A DNA stretch of 64,000 bases, taken from the NCBI GenBank assembly GCA_045536965.1, contig JAZSON010000021.1:70055-134054 (forward strand). Direction: 5' to 3'. Every line of letters starts with the position of its first letter. The first letter of the stretch is position 1. The notes beneath the pieces were generated by a model. It saw only the letters and a program-made list of their open reading frames with translations, was not told where the DNA came from and searched no databases. Source of the stretch: UBA5448 sp045536965 (GTDB lineage Bacteria > Bacillota > Clostridia > Oscillospirales > SIG627). Position numbers and translations under genes: made by a program. Shown piece after piece: positions 44,454 through 52,749 of this stretch.

Positions 44454-45700
44454 TGAAATGATTCATCTTGCACCAGCTGTTTGATTGTATCTATATATGT
44501 GGAGACACAAACATTCTTGGATGCAAACCTTTCTACAAATTGTCGGCTGTTAAATTCACAATGATTGCAACCATCTTGAACGTATGCCAAAATACTTTCC
44601 GCAAGAGCCTCTGCATCGCCCGGTTCAACACAAACACCTGCATTGGCTTTATTTAGGATTGATGCAAGTTCACTATCTGTATCAAAAGATGCAATGATGG
44701 GTGTATTACACGCCATGATTGACCAAGTTTTACTTGGCATTCCCGCATTTCCCGTACCTTTTTTACAAGTAATCAGTATAACATCACCAAGACTATATAC
44801 CTCAGAAACACGATTGACGGGAAGAAGCGGTCGAACTATAACATTCGGCAAATTTTTGGCTTGTTGTTGTATTTCTGAATATCTTGAGCCACCGCCAAAC
44901 AAAACAAACTGAATCGATTTATCTTGAATAATCTCTGCCGCTCGCAAAATCACTTCAACACCTTGCGCTTCGCCCATATTCCCTGCATAAACAACGTTAA
45001 ATGACTCGCGGGAAATGCCGAGTTCATCAAACAAAGTGTTATTCTGCTTATCAATCGGACAAACTAAATCTGTATTGATCCAATTGGGAATCACCACAAT
45101 TTTATCGGGCGAAACACCTTTTTCTAATATGTTTTGCTTAATGCTTTCAGAGATAACAATAATCTTATCAGCGCGATTATAAGTGTAATTTTCAATTTTT
45201 CTGCCAAATTTCCAAAGGAGAGAACCTTTTTTTGTAAACCCCGCATTCACAAGACTGTCAGGAAAAACATCCTGCAAATTATAGATAAACGGTACTTTCT
45301 TTTTATACTTTTTAGAAAGTTTTTTAGCGACCAAAGCACAAAGGACACCTTGTGTAGGCGGTGTGCTGGCACCATAAACAAGATCGATATCCTTGGCGCG
45401 TTTGCCTTTATAATATTGAATTAAATTACAAATAACGTATCGCAATGCTCTTAAAACAGGATTTTTTCCTTCTTTGAAGAGAGAAAAGCGATGTATGATC
45501 AAATGTCCATCAAACTGTTCTTCGTATTTAATCCTTTTATATCTCTTTCTTGTGTCCTTATCTATGCCTCGTGAAGGAGTTGGAACAAAATTTTCAGTTA
45601 TAATATTTGCCTTTGCATACCCTTCATTCAAATCTCTTCCAAGATGAGAACTCGAGACCTCTTCAGGATAACAATACGGAGAAAGCTTTAATATTTTCAT
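44450..45700 (-). CDS. GT4-family glycosyltransferase (WbuB-like)
   Basis: 416 residues from MKILKLSPYCYPEEVSSSH; the TTG nine bases upstream is too near the AAGGAA site. Features: YGASTPPTQGVLCALVAKK and IYNLQDVFPDSLVNAG of the WbuB/WcaI type, donor domain with VVYAGNMGEAQGVEVIL and GMPSKTWSIMACNTPII. In relatives such enzymes often add the second sugar, after the priming transferase. Lies downstream of the TRAP-type transporter genes. Confidence 0.85.
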   Translation of the reverse strand: MKILKLSPYCYPEEVSSSHLGRDLNEGYAKANIITENFVPTPSRGIDKDTRKRYKRIKYEEQFDGHLIIHRFSLFKEGKNPVLRALRYVICNLIQYYKGKRAKDIDLVYGASTPPTQGVLCALVAKKLSKKYKKKVPFIYNLQDVFPDSLVNAGFTKKGSLLWKFGRKIENYTYNRADKIIVISESIKQNILEKGVSPDKIVVIPNWINTDLVCPIDKQNNTLFDELGISRESFNVVYAGNMGEAQGVEVILRAAEIIQDKSIQFVLFGGGSRYSEIQQQAKNLPNVIVRPLLPVNRVSEVYSLGDVILITCKKGTGNAGMPSKTWSIMACNTPIIASFDTDSELASILNKANAGVCVEPGDAEALAESILAYVQDGCNHCEFNSRQFVERFASKNVCVSTYIDTIKQLVQDESFQ

Positions 45701-45717
45701 CTGACACAAATTCCTTT

Positions 45718-45999
45718 TTATTTATCCGCTTTTTCTGATTTCTTTATGCTCTTTAAAGATAAGTCATCCATCTTACCGATATACATAGCAACCAATCCAA
45801 CAACCACGGAAAGAGATCCTAAAGCAATTACCCATACAAAATATCTGTCAAAAAGAAAACTGTAGATGAGCCGCCCCGTCTCCCCGCCGATAATCAAAGC
45901 GAACACAAAGGGAACAACCGGCAAAAAACCGGCAAAAAATGAAATAAAGAGCATGTAGGCATATAATTTATTTAATAGTTTATAAATTTGTTGTTTCAT
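45718..45999 (-). CDS. Small two-helix membrane protein, possible DctQ-like TRAP partner
   Basis: 93 residues with two hydrophobic helices (about 15-42 and 50-74), a GGETGRLIY loop between them and a Lys-rich tail. AGGAGGG lies just before the start. It sits 12 bases after the TRAP-type large permease gene, where a small permease (DctQ) might be expected, but it is far shorter than the usual four-helix DctQ. It may be a reduced partner or an unrelated accessory; sequence alone does not decide. Confidence 0.5.
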   Translation of the reverse strand: MKQQIYKLLNKLYAYMLFISFFAGFLPVVPFVFALIIGGETGRLIYSFLFDRYFVWVIALGSLSVVVGLVAMYIGKMDDLSLKSIKKSEKADK

Positions 46000-46011
46000 A
46001 AACTGCCCTCC

Positions 46012-47400
46012 TTACAATACACTAACCATCCCAAGGATCGGGATAAACCCAAGCAAAACAACAATGGATAAAATATAATGAATTAAACACCAAATCAAAC
46101 AATTAATCATCGTGGGTTTAAATTCAGATTCAGCAATGCCCATAGCAGTATAAACACAAGCGCAATACGGCGGTGTAACACCATGCATAGCGCCGCAAAT
46201 AGACAGGAGCATTGCAGCCGAAAGTATGGGTTCGACACCAACAGAAGCAAGAATACCGATAATAATACCACCAAAGATTTTAACCTGGGTAGAACCCGGA
46301 AGAAGCATACCGAGAAGTGCGGTGAACAGTGGTACAAGCAAAACCAATGCAAGTTTAGGTAAATGCATATCTTGAATAAACGCACCGATCGCTTGTTCAA
46401 CACCGAGCGTCTCCAAAACATTGCTTACAAAATAAGCAAATAAAACCAAAGCTGCCGTCGGTACAAGTTTAGTCATACCATTTTCTATATAGCCGATTAT
46501 TTTTTTAGGTGTCATGCGTGCTTTTGATTGTTTGTCAGATAACAACAAACCTACAACCACGATAAGAGAAGGGATTAAAAGTAGTATGCTGTTAGAAATC
46601 GAAGTTGTCTTTGCCCCAAGTTGTTTGACAATATAATCTTCATACAAACTATTAAGTAAAAAAGGTAAAAACACGGTTATGGGAAGAAAAATTGCTCTCC
46701 ACCCTCTTTTGAGTGAATCTCGAAACAAAGGAATGTCCTCCTTGTTCATTGGTTTCACTTTATAATAACGACACATGAAATACATTGTTAAAATACGCTG
46801 AAGAATAAACCAAAGAGCAATTCCCCACAAAACAATCCAAAATTGAGCAATGGTAAAAGATTGCCCCCATTCGCTCTTGGAAAGGTGGTCAAAAGCAATG
46901 GCAACCATGCCGGCAGGAGGAATCATATTCCCCATCGTAGAAGCATGGGCTTCCACATTTGCAGCGAGATGAGACGGGAAACCCGATTTTTTCATTGCAG
47001 GTATAGTAAACACACCAGTAGTCGCAACATTTCCCGGACCGCTTCCCGAAAGAGAACCCATGTAGGCAGATCCGATGATGGCTACAAATCCCGCGCCTCC
47101 GCGAAAACGACCAAAAATGGACAATATAATCGCAATACAATCGTCAATAACCGAAGTTTTGGAAAGTAAAGATGCAGACAAAATAAAAGCAAAAATTACA
47201 TACAATGATGATGTCGTCATTGCATCCCAAATATATCCGCCAATGGCAGTTAAACTAAATTCGCCGGTAACAATTACAACGGTTAAAACAATGGCAATAA
47301 AAGCCATCAACATAGCTTCATATAAAGGTCTCTTGAATGCAAAAAACCAGAATATACAAACTACAAATATCACTAAAAGATATATTAACTCAAGTGGCAT
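46012..47400 (-). CDS. TRAP-type (DctM family) large permease
   Basis: 462 residues, about twelve transmembrane helices. A DctM-like core motif is clear: GSAYMGSLSGSGPGNVATTG followed by IPAMKKSGFPSHLAANVEA and MGNMIPPAGM (about 110-165), with a second pseudo-repeat LLGMLLPGSTQVKIFGG near 365. TRAP permeases import carboxylates with sodium and normally need a periplasmic or lipoprotein DctP, which is absent nearby. AAGGAGGAG ribosome-binding site overlaps the preceding stop. It lies between the ATP-grasp genes and the glycosyltransferase genes, so it may move a substrate or product of the ligases (inference). Confidence 0.8.
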   Translation of the reverse strand: MPLELIYLLVIFVVCIFWFFAFKRPLYEAMLMAFIAIVLTVVIVTGEFSLTAIGGYIWDAMTTSSLYVIFAFILSASLLSKTSVIDDCIAIILSIFGRFRGGAGFVAIIGSAYMGSLSGSGPGNVATTGVFTIPAMKKSGFPSHLAANVEAHASTMGNMIPPAGMVAIAFDHLSKSEWGQSFTIAQFWIVLWGIALWFILQRILTMYFMCRYYKVKPMNKEDIPLFRDSLKRGWRAIFLPITVFLPFLLNSLYEDYIVKQLGAKTTSISNSILLLIPSLIVVVGLLLSDKQSKARMTPKKIIGYIENGMTKLVPTAALVLFAYFVSNVLETLGVEQAIGAFIQDMHLPKLALVLLVPLFTALLGMLLPGSTQVKIFGGIIIGILASVGVEPILSAAMLLSICGAMHGVTPPYCACVYTAMGIAESEFKPTMINCLIWCLIHYILSIVVLLGFIPILGMVSVL

Positions 47401-47402
47401 AA

Positions 47403-48713
47403 TTACTCCTCCTTGCTAAATGTTGTCGTTTCACATATCGACGCTAAACATCTTTCATAGGTTAAATGTTCCAATTGCATATCTTCACCCTGATCGGAAA
47501 TAATTTTTAGAGTATCGCTGATATCCACGAGGGTGTTGGCTAATTTTTCAGGCGTTTCACCTACAACATGAATTCTCAAACAAATTCTTTCAAGCGCATT
47601 TGTTTCTAAAACTCTATCACCTTCATGAGCCATCACAGTTACATTTAAAACACCATCCATTGCCTCAACCTCGGCAACGCCCCCCATTTTAGCAATAACG
47701 CCGGATTTCAAGCCAACATAATAATTACAACAAGGATGTCGGAAGCGCGGATTATCGATATCAAGAATGGGTGTATCACTCATACGACCTGTAATGGCAT
47801 AATTGATCATGCAATTTAAAGAATTGACTCCCCATTGGTATTCCGTGAGGATGTAATTTTGCGCACCACCCATACGAAAACCTGCTTCAAAAATGTAAAA
47901 CTTTCCATTTTTGCAGAAAGACTGCAAAGACATTACGCCGTTATTGATTTTTAACGCATTAAACAAATTTTTCACACCGTCATGGACTGTTTCATAGTAT
48001 AAGTCAATATACTTGCTCGGGTACATATGAAAGATCGGAAGGATTAAATTCTTGTTTTCTGTTTGCACAAACACCTTTGTAAAACAAGACGTTAACGAAA
48101 CCTGTCCATCCTGTATGGTATATTGAAAGAAAACTTCGTCTGCATCCGTAATCAAATCTTCGATAATAACCTCTCTTTTTTTCGACCATTCCAAAGATTC
48201 ATTATACAAATCGCAAAACTCGGCCGCAGAATAACAAGCGTGCATTCCTCGAGCACCCGAACTATCGGTTGGTTTGAGCATTACGGGAAACGGAAGTTTA
48301 TTTATATCCTCAGCAGTATATTGTTCAGGCAGGCTGTATTCAGGAACGACCGGTACATCATATTTTCTGCAATATTCTTTAAATTTGGCTTTATCGGCAA
48401 GAATCTCCCATTGTTCCCAAGTGGTATAAAAATTCACACCTGTCATCTCGGCCACTTTGGTGGCGGGTCCAATATTCACCTCAGAAGATCCAACAAAAAT
48501 ACCTGCAACGTTCTCTTTTTTCACAACATCAACAACTGCATTAACATTCTGTGTATCTATCTGATAAAAGCGATCGGCTATTTTAGCAATGGGTGTTCCC
48601 GCATCTCTACCAAGGGCTACAACGCGAAAACCCTTTTCATCTTTATATTTTTTTATATCCTTTGAGTAGGCACCACCGCCCATAAGTAACAATGTTTTTC
48701 CGTACAAGTCCAT
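47403..48713 (-). CDS. ATP-grasp carboxylate ligase (CarB/PurK-like)
   Basis: 436 residues. N-terminal Rossmann-like domain (LLLMGGGAYSKDIKKY), ATP-grasp domain with PFPVMLKPTDSSGARGMH (about 135-152) for the phosphate loop, and metal-binding residues in FYIFEAGFRMGGAQN (about 275). The C-terminal part has CLRIHVVGETPEKLANTL. Such enzymes activate a carboxylate as acyl phosphate and join it to an amine or thiol. Within a polysaccharide operon it may link an amino-acid-like group to a sugar or make a substrate for this. Fourth ATP-grasp gene of four in a row. Confidence 0.83.
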   Translation of the reverse strand: MDLYGKTLLLMGGGAYSKDIKKYKDEKGFRVVALGRDAGTPIAKIADRFYQIDTQNVNAVVDVVKKENVAGIFVGSSEVNIGPATKVAEMTGVNFYTTWEQWEILADKAKFKEYCRKYDVPVVPEYSLPEQYTAEDINKLPFPVMLKPTDSSGARGMHACYSAAEFCDLYNESLEWSKKREVIIEDLITDADEVFFQYTIQDGQVSLTSCFTKVFVQTENKNLILPIFHMYPSKYIDLYYETVHDGVKNLFNALKINNGVMSLQSFCKNGKFYIFEAGFRMGGAQNYILTEYQWGVNSLNCMINYAITGRMSDTPILDIDNPRFRHPCCNYYVGLKSGVIAKMGGVAEVEAMDGVLNVTVMAHEGDRVLETNALERICLRIHVVGETPEKLANTLVDISDTLKIISDQGEDMQLEHLTYERCLASICETTTFSKEE

Positions 48714-48731
48714 CCTTAAACCTCACGCAAA

Positions 48732-49808
48732 TTACTTATTATTTTCATACACTTTATCCAAAATACCCTTAGTATCATCACCAAACAAAGGACCGTTGCA
48801 AAATTGATGAAGTTCCGACATCCCTTTAGCCAAATTCGCTTCGATCATAACAGGCTCTCCATTCTCAAGGATTGCGATGTCCCAAGAAACCAATTTAAAA
48901 TGAGGAACCATAGGATGTGCTTTTTTGACCAATTCTTTTGCCTTATCAACACTTGGCAATTGATAACCCTCGAACACAAAACCATTCGTGGGATGCGCTT
49001 CATACCTTTGACCGGTGATCTTATGAGCATATTTTTTGAGAAGACCGTTTTCATCAATACCGCAAGCAATACCACCCTTTGAAGCGTTATCAACTCTTTC
49101 ACCGCCAACCCCCATCCTCAAAATAGAGGAATAGATCTTGACACCCTCTTGGGTAAGCAACGAGAGAATTCTGTACGTGTTGACTGAAGACTCATGAATC
49201 GCGGTTAAATCCTTATGCTGTTCAACTTTCTTTTGAACGACAATGTCCCTTTGTACACCACTGACAAATCTTTCCAACTGTTCGGACATAGAACCGTTTT
49301 CGGTAGAAAGATAAGCAACACCCTTTCCACCGCTTGATGCTTCTGCTACCTTTGCAAATGCAACGCTCTCAAGATCGATGATTTCTTTTACAGTTTCAAA
49401 CGAAATCTGTTCAAAATTACTCGAAAACCAAAGACCACCTATTTTTGAGACAATCAATTGAGGCTGCGGTATTTCTCGGAAAATAGCGTTATAATAACAC
49501 TTATTATCAAGAAATTTTGATTCCGCGCGATTATTGAAGTACTCATCTACATCATTTATGTACATATCCATAGGTAAATAATAGGGAGAAAAAACCCCCG
49601 AACCATAAGTATAAAAACGATGATACAATGTACTGATTTTTTTGTAGGATGAAAAGAAAGATACGGCTTGCTTTTTCTGTTCTACAGAAAGCTTAAATTG
49701 TTTCGGTGTATTTGCCTTTGCTATGCTATCAACATATCGTTTGATTTGTCTTCTTTTAAGCTTTTCGTACAGCCCGAAATACCAGCGCTGTAACTTAAAC
49801 ATATCCAT
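48732..49808 (-). CDS. Sugar-transfer-associated ATP-grasp protein
   Basis: 358 residues, ATPgrasp_ST type. Basic N-terminal helix (LKRRQIKRYVDSI), the conserved pattern FAKVAEASSGGKGVAYLS (about 155) for the ATP loop, HESSVNTYRILSLL (about 208), RMGVGGERVDNASKGG (about 232), and SWDIAILENGEPVMIEANLA (about 305) for the metal-ligating end. Family knowledge: these proteins are found with glycosyltransferases and are predicted to modify surface glycans by amide formation. It is a neighbour and clear relative of the next gene upstream. Confidence 0.85.
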   Translation of the reverse strand: MDMFKLQRWYFGLYEKLKRRQIKRYVDSIAKANTPKQFKLSVEQKKQAVSFFSSYKKISTLYHRFYTYGSGVFSPYYLPMDMYINDVDEYFNNRAESKFLDNKCYYNAIFREIPQPQLIVSKIGGLWFSSNFEQISFETVKEIIDLESVAFAKVAEASSGGKGVAYLSTENGSMSEQLERFVSGVQRDIVVQKKVEQHKDLTAIHESSVNTYRILSLLTQEGVKIYSSILRMGVGGERVDNASKGGIACGIDENGLLKKYAHKITGQRYEAHPTNGFVFEGYQLPSVDKAKELVKKAHPMVPHFKLVSWDIAILENGEPVMIEANLAKGMSELHQFCNGPLFGDDTKGILDKVYENNK

Positions 49809-49813
49809 TTAAA

Positions 49814-50878
49814 CTACACCCCCAATTCTTTGGCGATTTCATCCAAACGTTCACGACAACCTACTTGCATAGGACATTGAAATGCTACGACTCCACCTTG
49901 CCAGTTTCCTTCTTGCATAACCCATCCGTTGTCTGTAAGTGCAAGGTCCCAACCGCAATAATGATTGTCAGGAACAACGTCGGCAAGTTTACAAGCCAAT
50001 TGTTTAGCCTCTTCGAATCGCGGCAATTGAAAACCAATCAAAGGATGTTGGGTATCCGGATGAACATCATAAAAACGACCTTTTTCGTCAGCCGTGGAAA
50101 CAACAACACCATTGTCATCCAGTGCACAAAAAATACCACCGGAGCCGCCGTTGTCGACACAAGCGTTTCCTCTACCTACGCGCCATGCAAAAGGCAAAAA
50201 TTCAATGCGATCATCAAAACGTATGGTAAAAATACGAAGTGTGTTCACAGATGCAGCGTGAACCGCAGATAGTTCTGCGACCTGACGTATCAGTTCTTCT
50301 GCGACAAAACCTGCCGGATATTGATAATTTAATGTTTTGCTCAACGCTTCAAAAGAATCAAATTCTTCCCTATCAAATATCTTAATGCCAATACCATTTC
50401 CGCCATTGAAAGGCTTAACAATAAACCGAGGATGCTTTAGAACAAATTCCTCCAACTTCGATTTTGAAGAAGATTTCCAACCAACAACCTCAATCAGATC
50501 CCTTTGAAAGAATTCACGAAAAAGTTTATACGTTTTTCCTTTGTCGTCAAATATCATTTGATTTTTAGCTTTATTAAACCGCTCACAGTAGCGCGCACGT
50601 TCAATTGTAGAAACAAATAATCTTCGAGAAGCTTGGTCGCGCTTCTCAAAGTGATACATGATATATTCACTAAAATAAAAATTATGCTCCCTTGCTTCAG
50701 TTAGCATATCCTGCACAATTTCTTGCTTTTCAGCCTCGGAGAGTTCGCCGAAATACTCATCAACAACCTTTCTTGCGCCCTCTTCTGTAAAAGAATTCAT
50801 TTGTCTGCTCCTGCGCAACATTCTCCCTAATTTTGTAGACAAAGCAAACGTACGAAGATACATATATAATCTATTCAT
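49814..50878 (-). CDS. Sugar-transfer-associated ATP-grasp protein
   Basis: 354 residues. Same layout as the following gene: N-terminal helical part, FIVKPFNGGNGIGIKIF (about 152-168), HAASVNTLRIFTI (about 208), WRVGRGNACVDNGGSGG (about 235), and GWDLALTDNGWVMQEGNWQG (about 310). The two genes are diverged tandem duplicates. The likely role is ATP-dependent ligation onto a glycan precursor or lipid-linked intermediate (inference). AAGGAG ribosome-binding site. Confidence 0.85.
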   Translation of the reverse strand: MNRLYMYLRTFALSTKLGRMLRRSRQMNSFTEEGARKVVDEYFGELSEAEKQEIVQDMLTEAREHNFYFSEYIMYHFEKRDQASRRLFVSTIERARYCERFNKAKNQMIFDDKGKTYKLFREFFQRDLIEVVGWKSSSKSKLEEFVLKHPRFIVKPFNGGNGIGIKIFDREEFDSFEALSKTLNYQYPAGFVAEELIRQVAELSAVHAASVNTLRIFTIRFDDRIEFLPFAWRVGRGNACVDNGGSGGIFCALDDNGVVVSTADEKGRFYDVHPDTQHPLIGFQLPRFEEAKQLACKLADVVPDNHYCGWDLALTDNGWVMQEGNWQGGVVAFQCPMQVGCRERLDEIAKELGV

Positions 50879-50902
50879 AACTGTACTCCTTACAATATAT
50901 AA

Positions 50903-52081
50903 TCAAAGTTGCACCAAAATTTCAGAAAGGGCTTGCTCACAAATTTTAACAGCACTCCCTGCTGTATCGGATTGAGCTATAACAAAACCAACTCTATCGG
51001 TACTGCTACCAATCTCACCGACAACATCCCCCACACCTTTAGTAAAAGATATTTCATAAACGCCATCAATATTTTCGGCGTTTTTAATACCTTCTATGGC
51101 AGATATGGTTCCATTACTTGCATCAAGGAAACGTATCGCACTTCCCTTGTTGAATTTTGATACGAGATCAGGCTTTTCACCGCAGGCAATACGAATCGTG
51201 GCTTCAATCATATCGATCCCCGTCGAAAGCGGGACAAGATGAGTGGTAATACAGTCGCCACCCATTCTGGCACCAAGTTCAACCATTTTCGGTCCGTCTT
51301 TTGTTAAAATAATCTCGACATGAGCGGGACCATTTTTAATACCAACCGCTAATACTGCCCTGCAAGCAAGATCGCGAATCTTATCAAGATCTGCATCACC
51401 AAGTCTACTCGGTTGACTATGTCCCATCTCAACAAAATGCGGCGCACCCGTTGTCAGCTTGTCTGTAATTTGAATCACATATGGAACACCGTCTTGAGCA
51501 ATCACCTCAACGCTTACTTCAGGACCAACCATATATTCTTCAATAATTACACCGCCACCGCGCCCGTTTTTCGCACTGTAGGCAATGGCGTTTTCCAGTT
51601 CTTTCTCATTGTTTACCAACATAACACCGCGGCTACCCGAATTGTCAACAGGTTTGCTGATACAAGGGTAAGTTATCTTAGCTCGAATATTAGATATTCC
51701 TTCGACATCAGAAAGAATATAAAACCAAGGATGCTCAACACCGTGCGACTCAAAGCACTTTATCATTTCGCCCTTATCCGTTGACTTAAGCGCAGTATCT
51801 GTCGAAATTCCAGATAAACCAAGTTTTTCACATGCAGCAGCAATAGAACGCATGGGCATATCGGTGGCAAGTGTCATAATGCCATCAGGACGAAAATCTT
51901 CGGCTACTTTTACGACACCTTGGATATCTATGGTACTGACACAAAAAAACTCATCTGCAAACGAAACGCCTACTGCATTTGGATTATAATCAACCACACC
52001 TACATAAAATCCCATTTCTTTGGCTTTTTTTATGGCAGGAAGCTGAAGAATAGACGCACCGATAATCAATATTTTTTTCAT
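50903..52081 (-). CDS. ATP-grasp carboxylate ligase (CarB-like)
   Basis: 392 residues. N-terminal Rossmann-like KKILIIGASILQLPAIKKA, central YPCISKPVDNSGSRGVMLV (about 135-152), EEYMVGPEVSVEVIAQDG, and the metal-binding stretch KMVELGARMGGDCITTHLVP (about 270). Resembles D-alanine ligase/CarB-like members such as those joining amino acids to sugar nucleotides or other amino acids. It overlaps the priming transferase gene by four bases (ATGA), so it belongs to the core of the operon and is the first of the four ATP-grasp genes. Confidence 0.85.
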   Translation of the reverse strand: MKKILIIGASILQLPAIKKAKEMGFYVGVVDYNPNAVGVSFADEFFCVSTIDIQGVVKVAEDFRPDGIMTLATDMPMRSIAAACEKLGLSGISTDTALKSTDKGEMIKCFESHGVEHPWFYILSDVEGISNIRAKITYPCISKPVDNSGSRGVMLVNNEKELENAIAYSAKNGRGGGVIIEEYMVGPEVSVEVIAQDGVPYVIQITDKLTTGAPHFVEMGHSQPSRLGDADLDKIRDLACRAVLAVGIKNGPAHVEIILTKDGPKMVELGARMGGDCITTHLVPLSTGIDMIEATIRIACGEKPDLVSKFNKGSAIRFLDASNGTISAIEGIKNAENIDGVYEISFTKGVGDVVGEIGSSTDRVGFVIAQSDTAGSAVKICEQALSEILVQL

Positions 52082-52749
52082 TGTTTATCTACCTCGACAT
52101 GATTTTCGGATTTTCCAGTCAGGTCATCAGGGTTTTGAATCTTTGTTGATGCATCTGTTACATATATATTTTTACGCCCCAATACAGATGCAACTGTCTT
52201 AAACATAATCTTTATATCAAACCAAAAAGAAATATGATCGGCATAATAGACATCATTTTCTAATTTTTGTGCGGATGTGGCAGAATTACGAAAGTAGGCT
52301 TGGTTATATCCTGTGATACCGGGGCGTACCTCAAGCCGCTTTTTTCGCTGTTCATCAAGAAGATCATATCCTTTATAATTCGTTGTAAGATGGGCACGAG
52401 GTCCAATTAAACTGAGGTCTCCTTTAAGAACATTAAAAAACTGGGGAACTTCATCTATGCTCGTTTTGCGCATAAATTTCCCGATTTTAGTAACACGGGG
52501 ATCATTTGGACCGTTGTAGGTCGAACCATCTGCATTCTTTAAATTCGGAGAATTCACTTTCATTGAGCGCAGTTTATACATCATAAAAACTTTGCCTTTT
52601 TTACCTAAACGGGGAGCGTTATAAAAAACAGGGCCTCTATCGGTAAAATAGATAATTGGGGCAAAAATCAAAATGAGAATAATGACAAAAGGCAAAGCAA
52701 TCAACGAAAACAAGATATCAAAAAATCTTTTAAAAATGGGATAGATCAT
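52078..52749 (-). CDS. Priming sugar-phosphate transferase (monotopic, PglC-like)
   Basis: 223 residues. One N-terminal hydrophobic re-entrant helix (FDILFSLIALPFVIILILIF), then RLGKKGKVFMMYKLRSM, the Asp-Glu dyad in TSIDEVPQFFNVLKGD (about 95-110), SLIGPRAHL and RPGITGYNQ. It puts the first sugar-1-phosphate onto undecaprenyl phosphate at the inner membrane face and so starts repeat-unit assembly. The PglC-like short form, with an aminotransferase gene just before it, suggests an amino-sugar as first residue (inference). It starts inside the aminotransferase stop (ATGA). Confidence 0.9.
   Translation of the reverse strand: MIYPIFKRFFDILFSLIALPFVIILILIFAPIIYFTDRGPVFYNAPRLGKKGKVFMMYKLRSMKVNSPNLKNADGSTYNGPNDPRVTKIGKFMRKTSIDEVPQFFNVLKGDLSLIGPRAHLTTNYKGYDLLDEQRKKRLEVRPGITGYNQAYFRNSATSAQKLENDVYYADHISFWFDIKIMFKTVASVLGRKNIYVTDASTKIQNPDDLTGKSENHVEVDKQ

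Noticed and set aside
45718..45999. Certain assignment as DctQ small permease
   Set aside because: At 93 residues with two helices it is far shorter than the usual four-helix protein; kept only as a possibility.
42777..52749. Complete bacillosamine pathway (PglF-PglE-PglD-PglC)
   Set aside because: Aminotransferase, acetyltransferase and PglC-like transferase are present, but the only dehydratase is of the CapE type with MxxxK, not PglF.
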